Shown here piece after piece: positions 44,934 to 53,574 of a stretch of DNA of 64,000 nucleotides. Every line of letters begins with the position of its first letter. Within the stretch, counting starts at the first letter, position 1. The stretch spans positions 186,001 through 250,000 of the forward strand of contig JAMLHW010000004.1 in assembly GCA_023954475.1 (NCBI GenBank). The letters are read 5' to 3'. A program made the translations under genes and the position numbers. The notes below the pieces were generated by a model. The model saw only the letters and a list, made by a program, of their open reading frames with translations. It did no database searches and had not been told where the DNA came from. This stretch comes from Anaerolineae bacterium. GTDB lineage: Bacteria; Chloroflexota; Anaerolineae; Promineifilales; Promineifilaceae.

Positions 44934-45693
44934 CGACAGCAGTTGGCGCCGGCTTGAGTTGAACGGCGCGGCTATAGAGCGGGTCGATGACCGCCATCGC
45001 TTTGTCGTCAATCCCCTCAAAACCGGCTACACCAACGCCCAAATCGATGATTATGGCGGCACCAAGCGGCGGCGTTTTCGCCATTGGCCAGGTACGACGG
45101 TGCGCCTGCGTGCGCGGTTCTCGGATTCGGCCGAAAATCTGCAGGGTACCGCCGGATTCGGCTTCTGGAACGCGCCGTTTGCCGATCCCACCGTCACCCG
45201 ACCCACGCTGCCGCAAGCTGTCTGGTTTTTCTTTGCGTCGCCGCCCAATTATTTGCCGTTTCCACGACGCGGTCCGGCTTTGAGCTGGTTTGTCGGCACG
45301 GTCGATGCCCGCCAACCGCGTGCGCTGGCTATTGCGCCCCTGACGCTGCCCGTTCTCCTGCTCAACCAGATCGCCCCATTGCGGCGTCATATCTGGCCGT
45401 GGGTGCAGTCGCGCTTGTCGATCAGCCATGCCCCACTCACCTGTCCGCTGGACGAATGGCATGATTATCGTCTCGACTGGCGTGCAAACGGCTGTGCGTT
45501 TTACGTCGACGATACGCTGGTTTTTCATACACCGTACGCTCCACGTGGGCCGCTCGGTTTTGTCTGCTGGATCGACAATCAATATCTGATTGTGACGCCG
45601 CGTGGACGCCTGGGATACGGTGTCGTGCCGCTGCCGACGCAGCAATGGCTGGAAGTTCGTGGGCTGGAATTCGGCCGAATCGACGCCGCTTGA
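44911..45693 (+). CDS. Hypothetical beta-sandwich (LamG/GH16-like) protein
   Basis: About 260 residues from a TTG at 44911, preceded by AGGA; the frame stays open upstream to a GTG at 44875, deeper inside paaD. Segments such as 'TTVRLRARFSDSAENLQGTA', 'WHDYRLDWRANGCAFYVDD' and 'PRGPLGFVCWIDNQYLIV' have the rhythm of concanavalin-like lectin/glucanase folds, where a concave sheet binds sugar. I see no catalytic ExDxxE motif of GH16, so hydrolase activity is not supported. It has no signal peptide. It is the last gene of the paa unit and ends before the tRNA promoter. Confidence 0.7.
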   Translation: MSSSSPFDDSSWRRLELNGAAIERVDDRHRFVVNPLKTGYTNAQIDDYGGTKRRRFRHWPGTTVRLRARFSDSAENLQGTAGFGFWNAPFADPTVTRPTLPQAVWFFFASPPNYLPFPRRGPALSWFVGTVDARQPRALAIAPLTLPVLLLNQIAPLRRHIWPWVQSRLSISHAPLTCPLDEWHDYRLDWRANGCAFYVDDTLVFHTPYAPRGPLGFVCWIDNQYLIVTPRGRLGYGVVPLPTQQWLEVRGLEFGRIDAA

Positions 45694-45741
45694 CGCCCCA
45701 CTGCACCCTGCCAATACCCTCTGAACACCATTTGACAAACT

Positions 45742-45770
45742 TTGACATGGCCCAATCGCCATGCTATACT
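45742..45770 (+). promoter_or_regulatory. Consensus promoter of the tRNA cluster
   Basis: TTGACA at 45742-45747, exactly 17 bp, TATACT at 45765-45770; the first tRNA begins 22 nt later. Confidence 0.85.
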
Positions 45771-45791
45771 TTCCTACCTCTAAAGCGATTT

Positions 45792-45876
45792 GGAGGAATG
45801 GCCGAGTGGACTATGGCGGTTGTCTTGAAAACAACTGTAGCGCAAGCTACCGGGGGTTCGAATCCCTCTTCCTCCG
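45792..45876 (+). tRNA. tRNA-Ser (UGA)
   Basis: 85 nt with acceptor stem ggaggaa/ttcctcc, anticodon loop cttgaaa (anticodon TGA), a class II variable arm (tgtagcgcaagctac) and T arm gggggttcgaatccctc. CCA is not encoded. Confidence 0.97.
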
Positions 45877-45897
45877 CTCTCGATTAACAGGTTAATT

Positions 45898-45988
45898 GGG
45901 GAGATGCCAGAGTGGTCGATTGGGGCCGCCTGCTAAGCGGTTAACGGGTTTTAAAGCCCGTTCATGGGTTCGAATCCCATTCTCCCCG
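45898..45988 (+). tRNA. tRNA-Ser (GCU)
   Basis: 91 nt with acceptor ggggaga/tctcccc, anticodon loop ctgctaa (anticodon GCT), long variable arm (aacgggttttaaagcccgtt) and T loop ttcgaat. CCA is not encoded. Confidence 0.97.
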
Positions 45989-46000
45989 CACGACGTCGGC

Positions 46001-46028
46001 TTGGCAAGTAAGCCGTTTTTGGTATACT
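46001..46028 (+). promoter_or_regulatory. Promoter of tRNA-Arg
   Basis: TTGGCA at 46001-46006, 16 bp spacer, TATACT at 46023-46028, ending 18 nt before the tRNA. Confidence 0.65.
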
Positions 46029-46046
46029 TTCGAGTCTGTTCGTCAA

Positions 46047-46120
46047 GCGCCCTTAGCTCAGTGGATTAGAGCGTCTGGCTACGAACCAGAAGGTCGGGGG
46101 TTCGAGTCCCTCAGGGCGTA
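46047..46120 (+). tRNA. tRNA-Arg (ACG)
   Basis: 74 nt with acceptor gcgccct/agggcgt, D arm agctcagtggattagagc, anticodon arm tctggctacgaaccaga (anticodon ACG, read as ICG after deamination) and T loop ttcgagt. CCA is not encoded. Confidence 0.97.
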
Positions 46121-46126
46121 TACGCG

Positions 46127-46160
46127 AAATCCCACATCTAACGATGTGGGATTTTTGTTT
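46127..46160. terminator. Rho-independent terminator after the tRNA genes
   Basis: aaatcccacat (46127-46137) pairs with atgtgggattt (46144-46154) with a 6 nt loop, followed by ttgttttt. It lies between tRNA-Arg and the convergent hypothetical gene. Confidence 0.92.
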
Positions 46161-46168
46161 TTGTGCTT

Positions 46169-47146
46169 TCATTCGGCCGATTCACTTTTCTTCTCCGCCC
46201 CGTTCCCCGAACACGCACCGGGCTTCACATCCCGAATACGCGGACTAGCTACCGGCATCTCCTTTGACGCCTTGCCCGTACCGTCAGTATGGGATTTCGA
46301 GTTGATCGTGTAGCGTGCTGTGCAGCTATCGCTATCCTTCGCGCCCGCCTTGCGCTTGATCGATCCTGCCCACCCCCAGGTCACATTGGCGATAGGCTTC
46401 CAACTTTTCTCACCGGTCGCCTTCCACATCAGATACATCTTGAAGTTATCAGTCATGCTGACTGCCTGGGGATTGTCATCCAGCTTGCGACCGGGACAAT
46501 CGTCAGATTCAATCGTATGCGTCCCGGCAGCCGTCACAGCGACGGAACATCCTTTCCACGGTGGCCCACCGTCGTGGTGCGCCGCAGTCGCCGTGAGACA
46601 TTCTTTTGTGCCGTCTGCTTTCGTCACGCGGCGATCGGTGCTCAGCACGTTTTGCATCAGCGCCAGTGTGCCTGTGCAACCGGTGGCGGTCGTGACCTTG
46701 CCCTCGAACTTCATGCCGGAATCGGCCGAATTGCCACACGTTCCTCGCGGTGTCGTACATAGCCCCAGCCTGAATCGGCAGCTACCTTTGTGTTCAATCA
46801 ACTCGGGGTCTTTACCTTTCGCCGTGAGCGATACAAATGTCGGACAATTTGACGCACCGCTGCCCAAACTCTCTGCATCGCTGTCACCATCTTCAAACTG
46901 GTGTGGCGAGTTGATAGCGATACGCCCAAGGTCATAGGACACCGCAGTTGGAGTCAGATCACTTAATTGCGCGGCGGAATCTCGCTTATCAGCCACCCAT
47001 GATCTCTGCAACGTTGCTCCAGTTGGTGGCCTCTCAGGAAACTTGTGAATGGTGCGAACACGACTAATCATCTCCCGGCTAGACGCGACACTACCTGTGG
47101 ATGACGATTTTTGTGCCGGTCTGTGTATCTGGGCTAACGTACGCAT
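46169..47146 (-). CDS. Cys-rich hypothetical protein, possibly an eCIS (DUF4157-type) effector
   Basis: A protein of 325 residues, no signal peptide or membrane helix, ten cysteines. The N terminus 'MRTLAQIHRPAQKSSSTGSV' and the segment 'AVSYDLGRIAINSPH' recall the leader and the 'F.YDFSRIPVH' motif of DUF4157 proteins carried by extracellular contractile injection systems. The C-terminal part has 'DNFKMYLMWKATGEKSWKPI' and 'VTWGWAGSIKRKAG', which resembles a module at the end of many such proteins. The HExxH peptidase motif of full DUF4157 is absent. No injection-system gene is nearby. The assignment is an inference; the alternative is an unrelated extracellular protein. It carries two TCGGCCGA copies, so it is ameliorated to this genome. 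Confidence 0.55.
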   Translation of the reverse strand: MRTLAQIHRPAQKSSSTGSVASSREMISRVRTIHKFPERPPTGATLQRSWVADKRDSAAQLSDLTPTAVSYDLGRIAINSPHQFEDGDSDAESLGSGASNCPTFVSLTAKGKDPELIEHKGSCRFRLGLCTTPRGTCGNSADSGMKFEGKVTTATGCTGTLALMQNVLSTDRRVTKADGTKECLTATAAHHDGGPPWKGCSVAVTAAGTHTIESDDCPGRKLDDNPQAVSMTDNFKMYLMWKATGEKSWKPIANVTWGWAGSIKRKAGAKDSDSCTARYTINSKSHTDGTGKASKEMPVASPRIRDVKPGACSGNGAEKKSESAE

Positions 47147-47411
47147 GATGACTGTTGTTGTGATACTTCATATTGTTCGGACGGATGGCGAAAGGTTCAA
47201 CTTGCTTAAGCATAGTGGAGTTGCCGTCTCGCTGTCAACACGACATTACCGGCTGTCACATTCATGCCAACGAGATATCACGTTAGTTTTACCGTTGCAC
47301 GGTGCGCTTTAAGGATGCGGGCAGTGTATACGTGGTAGAATAGGTGTTTGGTCGCTGTATTTCGGCCGAAACTAGATCAAACGCAAACAAACAAATGTTG
47401 ACCGTCATTCG

Positions 47412-48443
47412 ATGAAAAAGTGGCAATTCTGGCTTGGATTCGGCGTAAGTGCCGTTTTTTTGTGGATGGCCTTGCGCGGGCTGGATCTCAGCGCCGTCTT
47501 CGTCTACATTCGCGAGGGAAATTATCTCTGGCTCATTCCCAGCGTCACCGTCTATTTCATCGCCGTGTGGGTGCGCACCTGGCGTTGGGATTACATGCTC
47601 CGTCCGCTGAAAAAGATTCCCGTGCGCCGTCTGTTTCCCGTCGTCGTCATCGGCTACATGGGCAACAACGTCTACCCGTTCCGCATTGGCGAACTATTGC
47701 GCTCCTACGTTCTCTACCGCCGCGAAGACATCGCCATCAGCGCCAGCCTGGCTACCGTCGTCGTGGAACGCGTGTTTGACGGCCTTGTCATGCTCGTCTT
47801 TGTCTTCGTCGCCTTGCCGCTCGTGCCGCTGCCTGAAAATGCTGCCTGGATCAGCAACATCGTCGTCTGGGCCAGCGCCGCCTTTTTTGTCGCCTTGATC
47901 CTGTTTTTCATCATGGCAGCGCGCCCCCAATTTGCTTATCAATTTGCCGAGCGCATGTTCAATCTCTTTTTGCCGCAGCGCTGGCGCGAACCACTGCTCG
48001 GCGTCACGGCCCGCTTCCTCACCGGCCTGGGTGCGCTCAATAATCTGCGCGACGTGTTGATGATATTTTTTACATCCGTGCTGATCTGGCTGCTGGAAAC
48101 GGTAAAATACTGGTTTGTGATGCAAGCGTTTAACATGGAATTGTCCTTCTTTGCATTGATGCTGATGAACGGCATCGTCAATTTGGCGACGACGCTGCCG
48201 TCTGCACCCGGTTACGTCGGCACATTTGATGAGCCGGGCATTCGCGTTTTGACTTTATATGGCGTCAAGGCCAATCTGGCAGCAGCGTATACACTCGTTC
48301 TACATGCCGCGCTTTGGCTGCCGATCACGCTGCTCGGTTTCTATTACATGATACGCGAAGGGCTAAGCTGGTCCGATTTCGGCAAAGCCGTAGAGGTAGC
48401 GCAGGCAGAAAATCAGCCACAGGTCAATGCCGACGGCCAGTAA
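47412..48443 (+). CDS. Lysylphosphatidylglycerol synthase/flippase-like membrane protein (UPF0104)
   Basis: A protein of 343 residues with about eight hydrophobic segments. Typical family marks are 'TWRWDYMLRPLKKIPVRRLF', 'GYMGNNVYPFRIGELLRSYV' and 'SAPGYVGTFDEPGI'. The family covers the flippase half of MprF and stand-alone integral membrane proteins in polysaccharide and glycolipid loci. It lacks the lysyltransferase domain. It begins an apparent three-gene unit with a FAD oxidoreductase and a nucleotide-sugar dehydrogenase, suggesting a role in envelope glycoconjugates. Confidence 0.88.
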   Translation: MKKWQFWLGFGVSAVFLWMALRGLDLSAVFVYIREGNYLWLIPSVTVYFIAVWVRTWRWDYMLRPLKKIPVRRLFPVVVIGYMGNNVYPFRIGELLRSYVLYRREDIAISASLATVVVERVFDGLVMLVFVFVALPLVPLPENAAWISNIVVWASAAFFVALILFFIMAARPQFAYQFAERMFNLFLPQRWREPLLGVTARFLTGLGALNNLRDVLMIFFTSVLIWLLETVKYWFVMQAFNMELSFFALMLMNGIVNLATTLPSAPGYVGTFDEPGIRVLTLYGVKANLAAAYTLVLHAALWLPITLLGFYYMIREGLSWSDFGKAVEVAQAENQPQVNADGQ

Positions 48444-48457
48444 GAGCGGTATAGTTT

Positions 48458-49789
48458 ATGGGTATGCAGATCGGGATAGTAGGTGCAGGGATTGCCGGGC
48501 TGTCAGCAGCCTATGATTTATTGCAGGCGGGACACAATGTGACGCTGTTTGAAGCAGACGCGCACACGGGTGGCCTTGCTGCCGGCTTCCGCGATGACAA
48601 GTGGGAATGGTCTGTCGAAAAGTTTTATCACCATCTCTTTGAAACGGATAAGGCTATTATTGATTTAGTTGATGAATTAGGAATCGCTGATTCCTTGTTT
48701 TTCCCGACGCCGCGCACGTCGCTCTGGTACGAAAACGCCGTTTATCCTTTCAGTAATCCGCTCGACTGGTTTCGGTTTCCCGGCTTCAATTGGCTCGACT
48801 TTTTCCGTTTTGGTGTCATCGGGGTGCCATTGCGCTATTTGCGTATCTGGAAAATGCTGGAAAGTCATTCGGCCGATTCCTGGACACGACGCTGGTACGG
48901 CAAAAAAATCCACAACCTTATCTGGCGACCATTGCTCATCGGCAAATTTGGGCCGTATTACCGCGACGCCAATATGGCCTGGCTCTGGGCGCGGTTGCAT
49001 GTGCGCAGCTTCAAACTGGGCACGTTCGTCGGTGGCTTTCAGACATTTATCGACCGGTTGACGGCAGCCGTTGCACAACATGGTGGCGTTATCCACCTTG
49101 CCACACCAGTCACGGGTATTGAGCCGCAAGCAGATGGACAGATACACATCGAAGCCGGGCAACACAGCGCGACGTTTGACCAGGTATTGCACACGACTTC
49201 GCCCGCTTTACTCGCCAAACTCGCGCCGTCGCTTTCGGCCGATTATCTGAGCAACCTTCTGCAACTGAAACACATGGGCGCTGTCGTATTGACACTTGCC
49301 CTGCGCCACCCGCTGCTGGAAGACGGCACCTACTGGCTCAATCTGCCGGCAGAAACACCCGACAAATCTCAAACCGACATCCCGTTTCTCGCCCTCGTCG
49401 AACATACCAACTACGTTGATCCATCCCATTTTGGCGGTGATCACATTGTCTATTGTGGCGACTATGTGCTTCCTGACCACATCATCATGTCCATGTCCCA
49501 GGACGAAGTCGAAGCCCTGTTTACGGCGGCTTTGTCACGATTCAACCCAAAGTTCGATCCGACCTGGGTACGTAAAAGCTGGCTGTACCGCGCAATGTAT
49601 GCGCAGCCAGTTCCTGAACGCAACCACTCACATAATATACCGGCATTGCGCACACCCGTTCCCAATTTATACCTGGCCAGCATGAGCCAGGTATATCCCT
49701 GGGATCGAGGTACAAATTTTGCCGTCGAGATCGGTCGCAAAGCGGCCCAAACCATACTCAAAGATTTGTCTGGAGGACAACCAACATGA
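48458..49789 (+). CDS. FAD-dependent oxidoreductase (protoporphyrinogen-oxidase/amine-oxidase-like)
   Basis: A protein of 443 residues. The N-terminal FAD motif is 'IGIVGAGIAGLSAAYDLLQA' with 'GGLAAGF' after it. The C-terminal closing motif is 'LYLASMSQVYPWDRGTNFAV'. Many members of this group sit in polysaccharide clusters next to glycosyltransferases and are of unknown substrate; UDP-galactopyranose mutase is a distant relative. It lies 14 bp after the flippase-like gene and overlaps the UDP-glucose dehydrogenase-like gene by 4 nt (ATGA). Confidence 0.87.
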   Translation: MGMQIGIVGAGIAGLSAAYDLLQAGHNVTLFEADAHTGGLAAGFRDDKWEWSVEKFYHHLFETDKAIIDLVDELGIADSLFFPTPRTSLWYENAVYPFSNPLDWFRFPGFNWLDFFRFGVIGVPLRYLRIWKMLESHSADSWTRRWYGKKIHNLIWRPLLIGKFGPYYRDANMAWLWARLHVRSFKLGTFVGGFQTFIDRLTAAVAQHGGVIHLATPVTGIEPQADGQIHIEAGQHSATFDQVLHTTSPALLAKLAPSLSADYLSNLLQLKHMGAVVLTLALRHPLLEDGTYWLNLPAETPDKSQTDIPFLALVEHTNYVDPSHFGGDHIVYCGDYVLPDHIIMSMSQDEVEALFTAALSRFNPKFDPTWVRKSWLYRAMYAQPVPERNHSHNIPALRTPVPNLYLASMSQVYPWDRGTNFAVEIGRKAAQTILKDLSGGQPT

Positions 49790-51216
49790 AAATAATCGTC
49801 GTCGGAACCGGCTATGTCGGTTTGCCACATGGCGCTATTTGCGCCGAATACGGTCACAACGTCGTTTGTTACGATATCGACGAGATGCGCATCGAAGCGT
49901 ATCGCAGTTGTGAACGCGAACGCATCGAGCAATACATCAACGAACCGGGCCTCGTTTCGGTCATCAAGGAACAACACAGACGGGGTCTAACCTTCACAAC
50001 TACGATCAACGATGAAATCGAAGATGTGGAAGCGATCTTCATGTGCCTCAACACGCCGCCACAGCGTGATGGCGCTACCGATATGACTTACTATCTCAAC
50101 GCGGCGCACCATTTGGCCGAATTGTTGGCACACCGCACATCGACACATCGCATCGTCATTGTCAACAAAAGTACCGTCCCCATCGGCACCGCTCGGAAAT
50201 TGGCTCGCATTTTGATGGAACACAACGCCGAAAACGTCGGTGTCGCATCCAATCCAGAGTTTCTGGCACAGGGCAAAGCGGTTGAAGGGTCGCGGCGGCC
50301 CGATCGCGTCGTTGTCGGTGCGGATACACCCGAAGATTTGCAGATTCTACGCCGTCTCTACTCGCAATTTGTCAACCATGTGCGTATTCGCTACACAGAA
50401 ACGACACCAGAAACGGCCGAGGCGATAAAATACGTCGCCAATACATTATTGCTCACGTATGTCTCGTTTTGGAATGGTGTCGGCGCGCGTCTCGGCGAAT
50501 CCTATGCCAATTTGCGCATGGAAGACCTCAAGATCGGCGTCACATCCGATTCGCGTATCAGCACATGGGGATCATATGTCAGCAACGGTGCCGGAGGCAG
50601 TTGCTTTGGCAAGGATATTCAATCGCTGATCTACCAGTTAAAACAAGCCGGTCACGATCCGTCGTTGTTGCAGGCAGTGTACGACATCAACGAACATCAG
50701 AAAGAATATTTGATTGATCGTGCTGAACACGAGGCTGTTTTCAATTTTAACCACAAACGCATTGCGGTATTGGGGTTGGCGTTCAAGAAACGCACCAATG
50801 ATATGCGCGATTCGGCCGCATTGAAGGCGATTAAGGCCTTGTTGGGTCGCGGTGTGGCAGAAATTCGCGCCTATGATCCGCTGGCTGTCCATGACGCGCA
50901 AACGCATTGGTTTAATCCACTGGACAACCACTTATATGAGCGCATTTCGTATTTTGATTCGGCCGAAGCCGCCATTACCGACAGTGACGCCGTCTATATT
51001 TCTACCGACTGGGAAGAGTTCCGCAGTCTGTCGAAAACCATTATTCATTCTGTACAGCCGCCATATCTGATCATTGACGGAAGGCGCATGTTACCAGATT
51101 ACGAAAAGCTGGTGGCGTTGGGTTACAGTTATCTGCCTGTGGGCGGTGTTTTGCTTACACCAGAAGAAGCGCAGGCTGAAACTCAAGAAAATAACGTACT
51201 GGCTCAGCTACTCTAG
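49786..51216 (+). CDS. UDP-glucose/GDP-mannose dehydrogenase family protein
   Basis: A protein of 476 residues. It has the N-terminal NAD motif 'IIVVGTGYVGLPHGAICAEY', 'MCLNTPPQRDGATDMTYY', 'IVIVNKSTVPIGTARKL' and 'VASNPEFLAQGKAVEGSRRP'. The catalytic Cys lies in 'NGAGGSCFGKDIQSLIYQLK', followed by 'LGLAFKKRTNDMRDSAA'. The family oxidises a nucleotide sugar to the uronic acid in two steps; UDP-glucose is the most likely substrate. The start overlaps the previous stop, so it is translationally coupled. Confidence 0.93.
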   Translation: MKIIVVGTGYVGLPHGAICAEYGHNVVCYDIDEMRIEAYRSCERERIEQYINEPGLVSVIKEQHRRGLTFTTTINDEIEDVEAIFMCLNTPPQRDGATDMTYYLNAAHHLAELLAHRTSTHRIVIVNKSTVPIGTARKLARILMEHNAENVGVASNPEFLAQGKAVEGSRRPDRVVVGADTPEDLQILRRLYSQFVNHVRIRYTETTPETAEAIKYVANTLLLTYVSFWNGVGARLGESYANLRMEDLKIGVTSDSRISTWGSYVSNGAGGSCFGKDIQSLIYQLKQAGHDPSLLQAVYDINEHQKEYLIDRAEHEAVFNFNHKRIAVLGLAFKKRTNDMRDSAALKAIKALLGRGVAEIRAYDPLAVHDAQTHWFNPLDNHLYERISYFDSAEAAITDSDAVYISTDWEEFRSLSKTIIHSVQPPYLIIDGRRMLPDYEKLVALGYSYLPVGGVLLTPEEAQAETQENNVLAQLL

Positions 51217-51324
51217 AGTTGGTAGCAACCGTAGGAAACAAAGCATGAGTTATCCCCAAAAACGAAGTTGATGTGTAAGGGAGAAGGCTGATCAAGCCAG
51301 ACACGACTCATAACAGGGCAACAA

Positions 51325-51363
51325 CGAAAAAGCGGCATCGCGACAACGCGGTTCCGCTTTTCG
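51325..51363 (+). terminator. Probable terminator of the envelope operon
   Basis: cgaaaaagcgg (51325-51335) pairs with ccgcttttcg (51354-51363) around a GC-rich loop, about 110 nt after the dehydrogenase stop. In the 344 bp gap between the two genes I see only this hairpin and the next one. Confidence 0.6.
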
Positions 51364-51487
51364 GCTCAGTAACAAAACAAATCGCGCTTGGTTGCCGTTC
51401 CGACAATCTGGATATGTCTGCATGAAAAGCCTCCCAGGATTGTGATTCTCGATTGTTTCGCAGTGTAACCTCGAGACTTTTCACACC

Positions 51488-51520
51488 AAAAAAACGACCT
51501 GACTTGCGTCAGGCCATTTT
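51488..51520. terminator. Terminator of the response-regulator gene, probably bidirectional
   Basis: cctgac-ttgc-gtcagg with a run of seven A on the left (a T tract for the minus strand) and attttctttt on the right. It lies 41 bp past the response-regulator stop. Confidence 0.85.
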
Positions 51521-51560
51521 CTTTTGAGTCAATATTCGACCGCGTTTCCATCCAGGTAAA

Positions 51561-52022
51561 TCAGGAGTGGCGGCTGAGGCGGCTTTCCAGTTGGGTGATA
51601 CGTGCTTCGTAGTGGCGACGCGTTTCTAGGGCAATTGCATGCCGAGCGACGGCAAAGCGAATAGAACGCACGAGAATCGGACTGGTCAGTCGTGATTTAA
51701 CCAGGTAGTCTTGTGCCCCTTTTTCGGCCGATTTAACTGCGACAACCTCTTCATCAATGTTCGTCAACACGACGACAGGCGTATCCGGCGCCTGTGCCTG
51801 CACTCTTTCTAATGTGTCCACACCATACGAATCCGGCAAATACAAGTCTGTTAAAACGAGCGCATAGGACTCATTTGCCAGACGCCGCAAACCATCAGCC
51901 GCCGTCGTTACCACTTCAACACTGAACTTCACCTGCCTCGACAAATCAAGCAGCTTTTCAATAATCTGCGCCTGCAACAGATTATCTTCGATCAGCAAAA
52001 TCTTCATCATTTCAGTATTCAT
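51561..52022 (-). CDS. Response regulator, stand-alone receiver domain
   Basis: A protein of 153 residues. A CheY-like receiver: 'KILLIEDNLLQAQII' with the acidic pair, the phosphoacceptor Asp in 'YALVLTDLYLPDSYG', 'VVVLTNIDEE' with the conserved Thr, and the Lys in 'GAQDYLVKSRL'. After the receiver there is only a helical, probably coiled-coil tail of about 30 residues ('IALETRRHYEARITQLESRL'), without DNA-binding output. Such proteins usually relay phosphate or bind a partner. GAGGT precedes the ATG. No histidine kinase gene is nearby. Confidence 0.9.
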   Translation of the reverse strand: MNTEMMKILLIEDNLLQAQIIEKLLDLSRQVKFSVEVVTTAADGLRRLANESYALVLTDLYLPDSYGVDTLERVQAQAPDTPVVVLTNIDEEVVAVKSAEKGAQDYLVKSRLTSPILVRSIRFAVARHAIALETRRHYEARITQLESRLSRHS

Positions 52023-52055
52023 AGCTACCTCATTTACCTGATAGGTGACCGTAAT

Positions 52056-53333
52056 TCAGTCGAGCAATCGTACTAAATGGTAACGCTTTTTACCTTTACG
52101 CAACACAGCGTACTGGCCGTCCAGCGCATCGGCGACGGTAACGGCGTAGCCGACATCATCGACGCGGTGGTTGTTGAGTGAAATACCGCCGCCGGCAATC
52201 GCGCGTTTGGCGTCTCCTTTGGATGTTGCCAGTGTGCTCTCGGCTAACATGTCAATCAAAGGCATACCGTCACCTGCCAGCGCTACGCGGGGCACATCAT
52301 GGGAGGCGACACCGGCAAAAATGTCAGCAATATCACGTGCCGAGATGCCGTCCAGTGACCCGCCAAAAAGTACAGCAGTTGCCTGTTCGGCCGAAGCCAG
52401 CCCGCTCTCACCGTGAATCATGCGCGTCACTTCACCGGCCAACCGACGTTGCGCAGCGCGTTCGTGCGGACGCTCAGCAGTGGCGTGTGACAATTCGGCA
52501 ATGGTATCCTGATCGAGCCATGTAAACGTCTTCAAGTAGTTGACCACATCGTCATCACTGGTATTGAACCAAAACTGATAAAAGCGGAACGGCGATGTTT
52601 TTTCTGCGTTGAGCCAGACTGAGCCGGTTTCTGTTTTGCCGAACTTGGTGCCGTCAGCTTTGGTCAACAACGGGTAGACGAGCGCATGTACCTTGACGCC
52701 TAATTTGCGCCGGATCAGTTCGACCCCGGCGAGAATATTGCCCCATTGATCGCTGCCGCCAACCTGCATGGTGCACCCTTCGTGCTCAAACAAGTGCAAA
52801 AAGTCGTACGCCTGAAACAACATGTAGCTGAACTCAGTAAATGACAGGCCACTTTCGCGCTCGATCCGCGACTTGACTGAATCTTTGGCCAGCATGTAGT
52901 TGACCGTAAAATGCTTGCCGATGTCGCGCATGAACTCGACGAGTTTGAGTTGACCGAGCCAATCGATGTTGTTGACGATGCGTGCCGGATTACTCTTGAC
53001 CTCGAAGTCGAGAATGGCGGCCAATTGGGGTTGAATACCGGCGACATTGGCAGCGATCTGCTCGGCCGATAACAGATTGCGTTCGGCCGATTTGCCGCTC
53101 GGATCACCAATCATACCCGTACCGCCACCCGCCAGCGCAATCGGCGTGTGACCAAAACGCTGCAACCGTGCCAACTGCATCATCGGCACCAGATTGCCGA
53201 CATGCAAACTGTCCGCTGTCGGATCAAACCCATTGTAGACAGTCACTTTTTCCGTCGCCAACAGCGTCTTGATTTCCTCAGTGTGATCAAATATCTGATC
53301 ACGCCATTGTAATTCTTCAAAAATGTTGCTCAC
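52056..53333 (-). CDS. tyrS: Tyrosyl-tRNA synthetase
   Basis: 425 residues from GTG 53333. It is a class I synthetase with the HIGH-like motif '[17 protein letters not shown]', '[20 protein letters not shown]', '[20 protein letters not shown]' and the KMSKS-equivalent '[12 protein letters not shown]'. The C-terminal S4 RNA-binding domain is seen in '[20 protein letters not shown]'. It charges tRNA-Tyr in the cytosol. Its upstream region has a strong promoter and, between promoter and gene, a terminator hairpin, so expression is probably controlled by transcription attenuation. Confidence 0.97.
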   Translation of the reverse strand: MSNIFEELQWRDQIFDHTEEIKTLLATEKVTVYNGFDPTADSLHVGNLVPMMQLARLQRFGHTPIALAGGGTGMIGDPSGKSAERNLLSAEQIAANVAGIQPQLAAILDFEVKSNPARIVNNIDWLGQLKLVEFMRDIGKHFTVNYMLAKDSVKSRIERESGLSFTEFSYMLFQAYDFLHLFEHEGCTMQVGGSDQWGNILAGVELIRRKLGVKVHALVYPLLTKADGTKFGKTETGSVWLNAEKTSPFRFYQFWFNTSDDDVVNYLKTFTWLDQDTIAELSHATAERPHERAAQRRLAGEVTRMIHGESGLASAEQATAVLFGGSLDGISARDIADIFAGVASHDVPRVALAGDGMPLIDMLAESTLATSKGDAKRAIAGGGISLNNHRVDDVGYAVTVADALDGQYAVLRKGKKRYHLVRLLD

Positions 53334-53574
53334 CGTTTACTCCCGATGTGTCCTTGTGTCGTCAATTATCCCGACTCACGGCATGTCACGCCACCCCGAG
53401 CTTGCGGGACCGTGAGTCAGGGAACAAAAAACGCGAGGCACTGCCTCGCGTCGTGAATGTGATCAAATGTGGTTGAGGTCAATACGCGAACATCAATCCC
53501 ATCTCACAACGGAGGCGGTTTTCTGTGCTCGGATAATAATACGTGCGCAGATGATTTTCGCATGACATGACGTC
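53334..53574 (-). ncRNA. Candidate attenuator leader of tyrS
   Basis: The RNA from the promoter at 53603-53575 would be about 235 nt before the tyrS GTG. It contains an intrinsic terminator about 120 nt in (53451-53425). Upstream of it, ttcgcgt (53490-53484, minus strand) can pair with the 5' arm acgcgag of the terminator, offering an antiterminator. Downstream, gactcacgg and ccgtgagtc form another stem. The T-box core (TGGnACCGCG) was looked for and not found, so the class is unknown. It could also be a short sRNA plus a separate tyrS promoter. Confidence 0.5.
53425..53451 (-). terminator. Intrinsic terminator in the tyrS leader
   Basis: On the minus strand acgcgaggca/tgcctcgcgt is followed by six or more T. 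No gene precedes it on that strand, which makes it an attenuator candidate rather than the end of an upstream gene. Confidence 0.85.

Noticed and set aside
47147-47411. Small genes in the gap before the flippase-like gene
   Set aside because: Short frames there lack ribosome binding sites and recognisable sequence; only one TCGGCCGA was noted.
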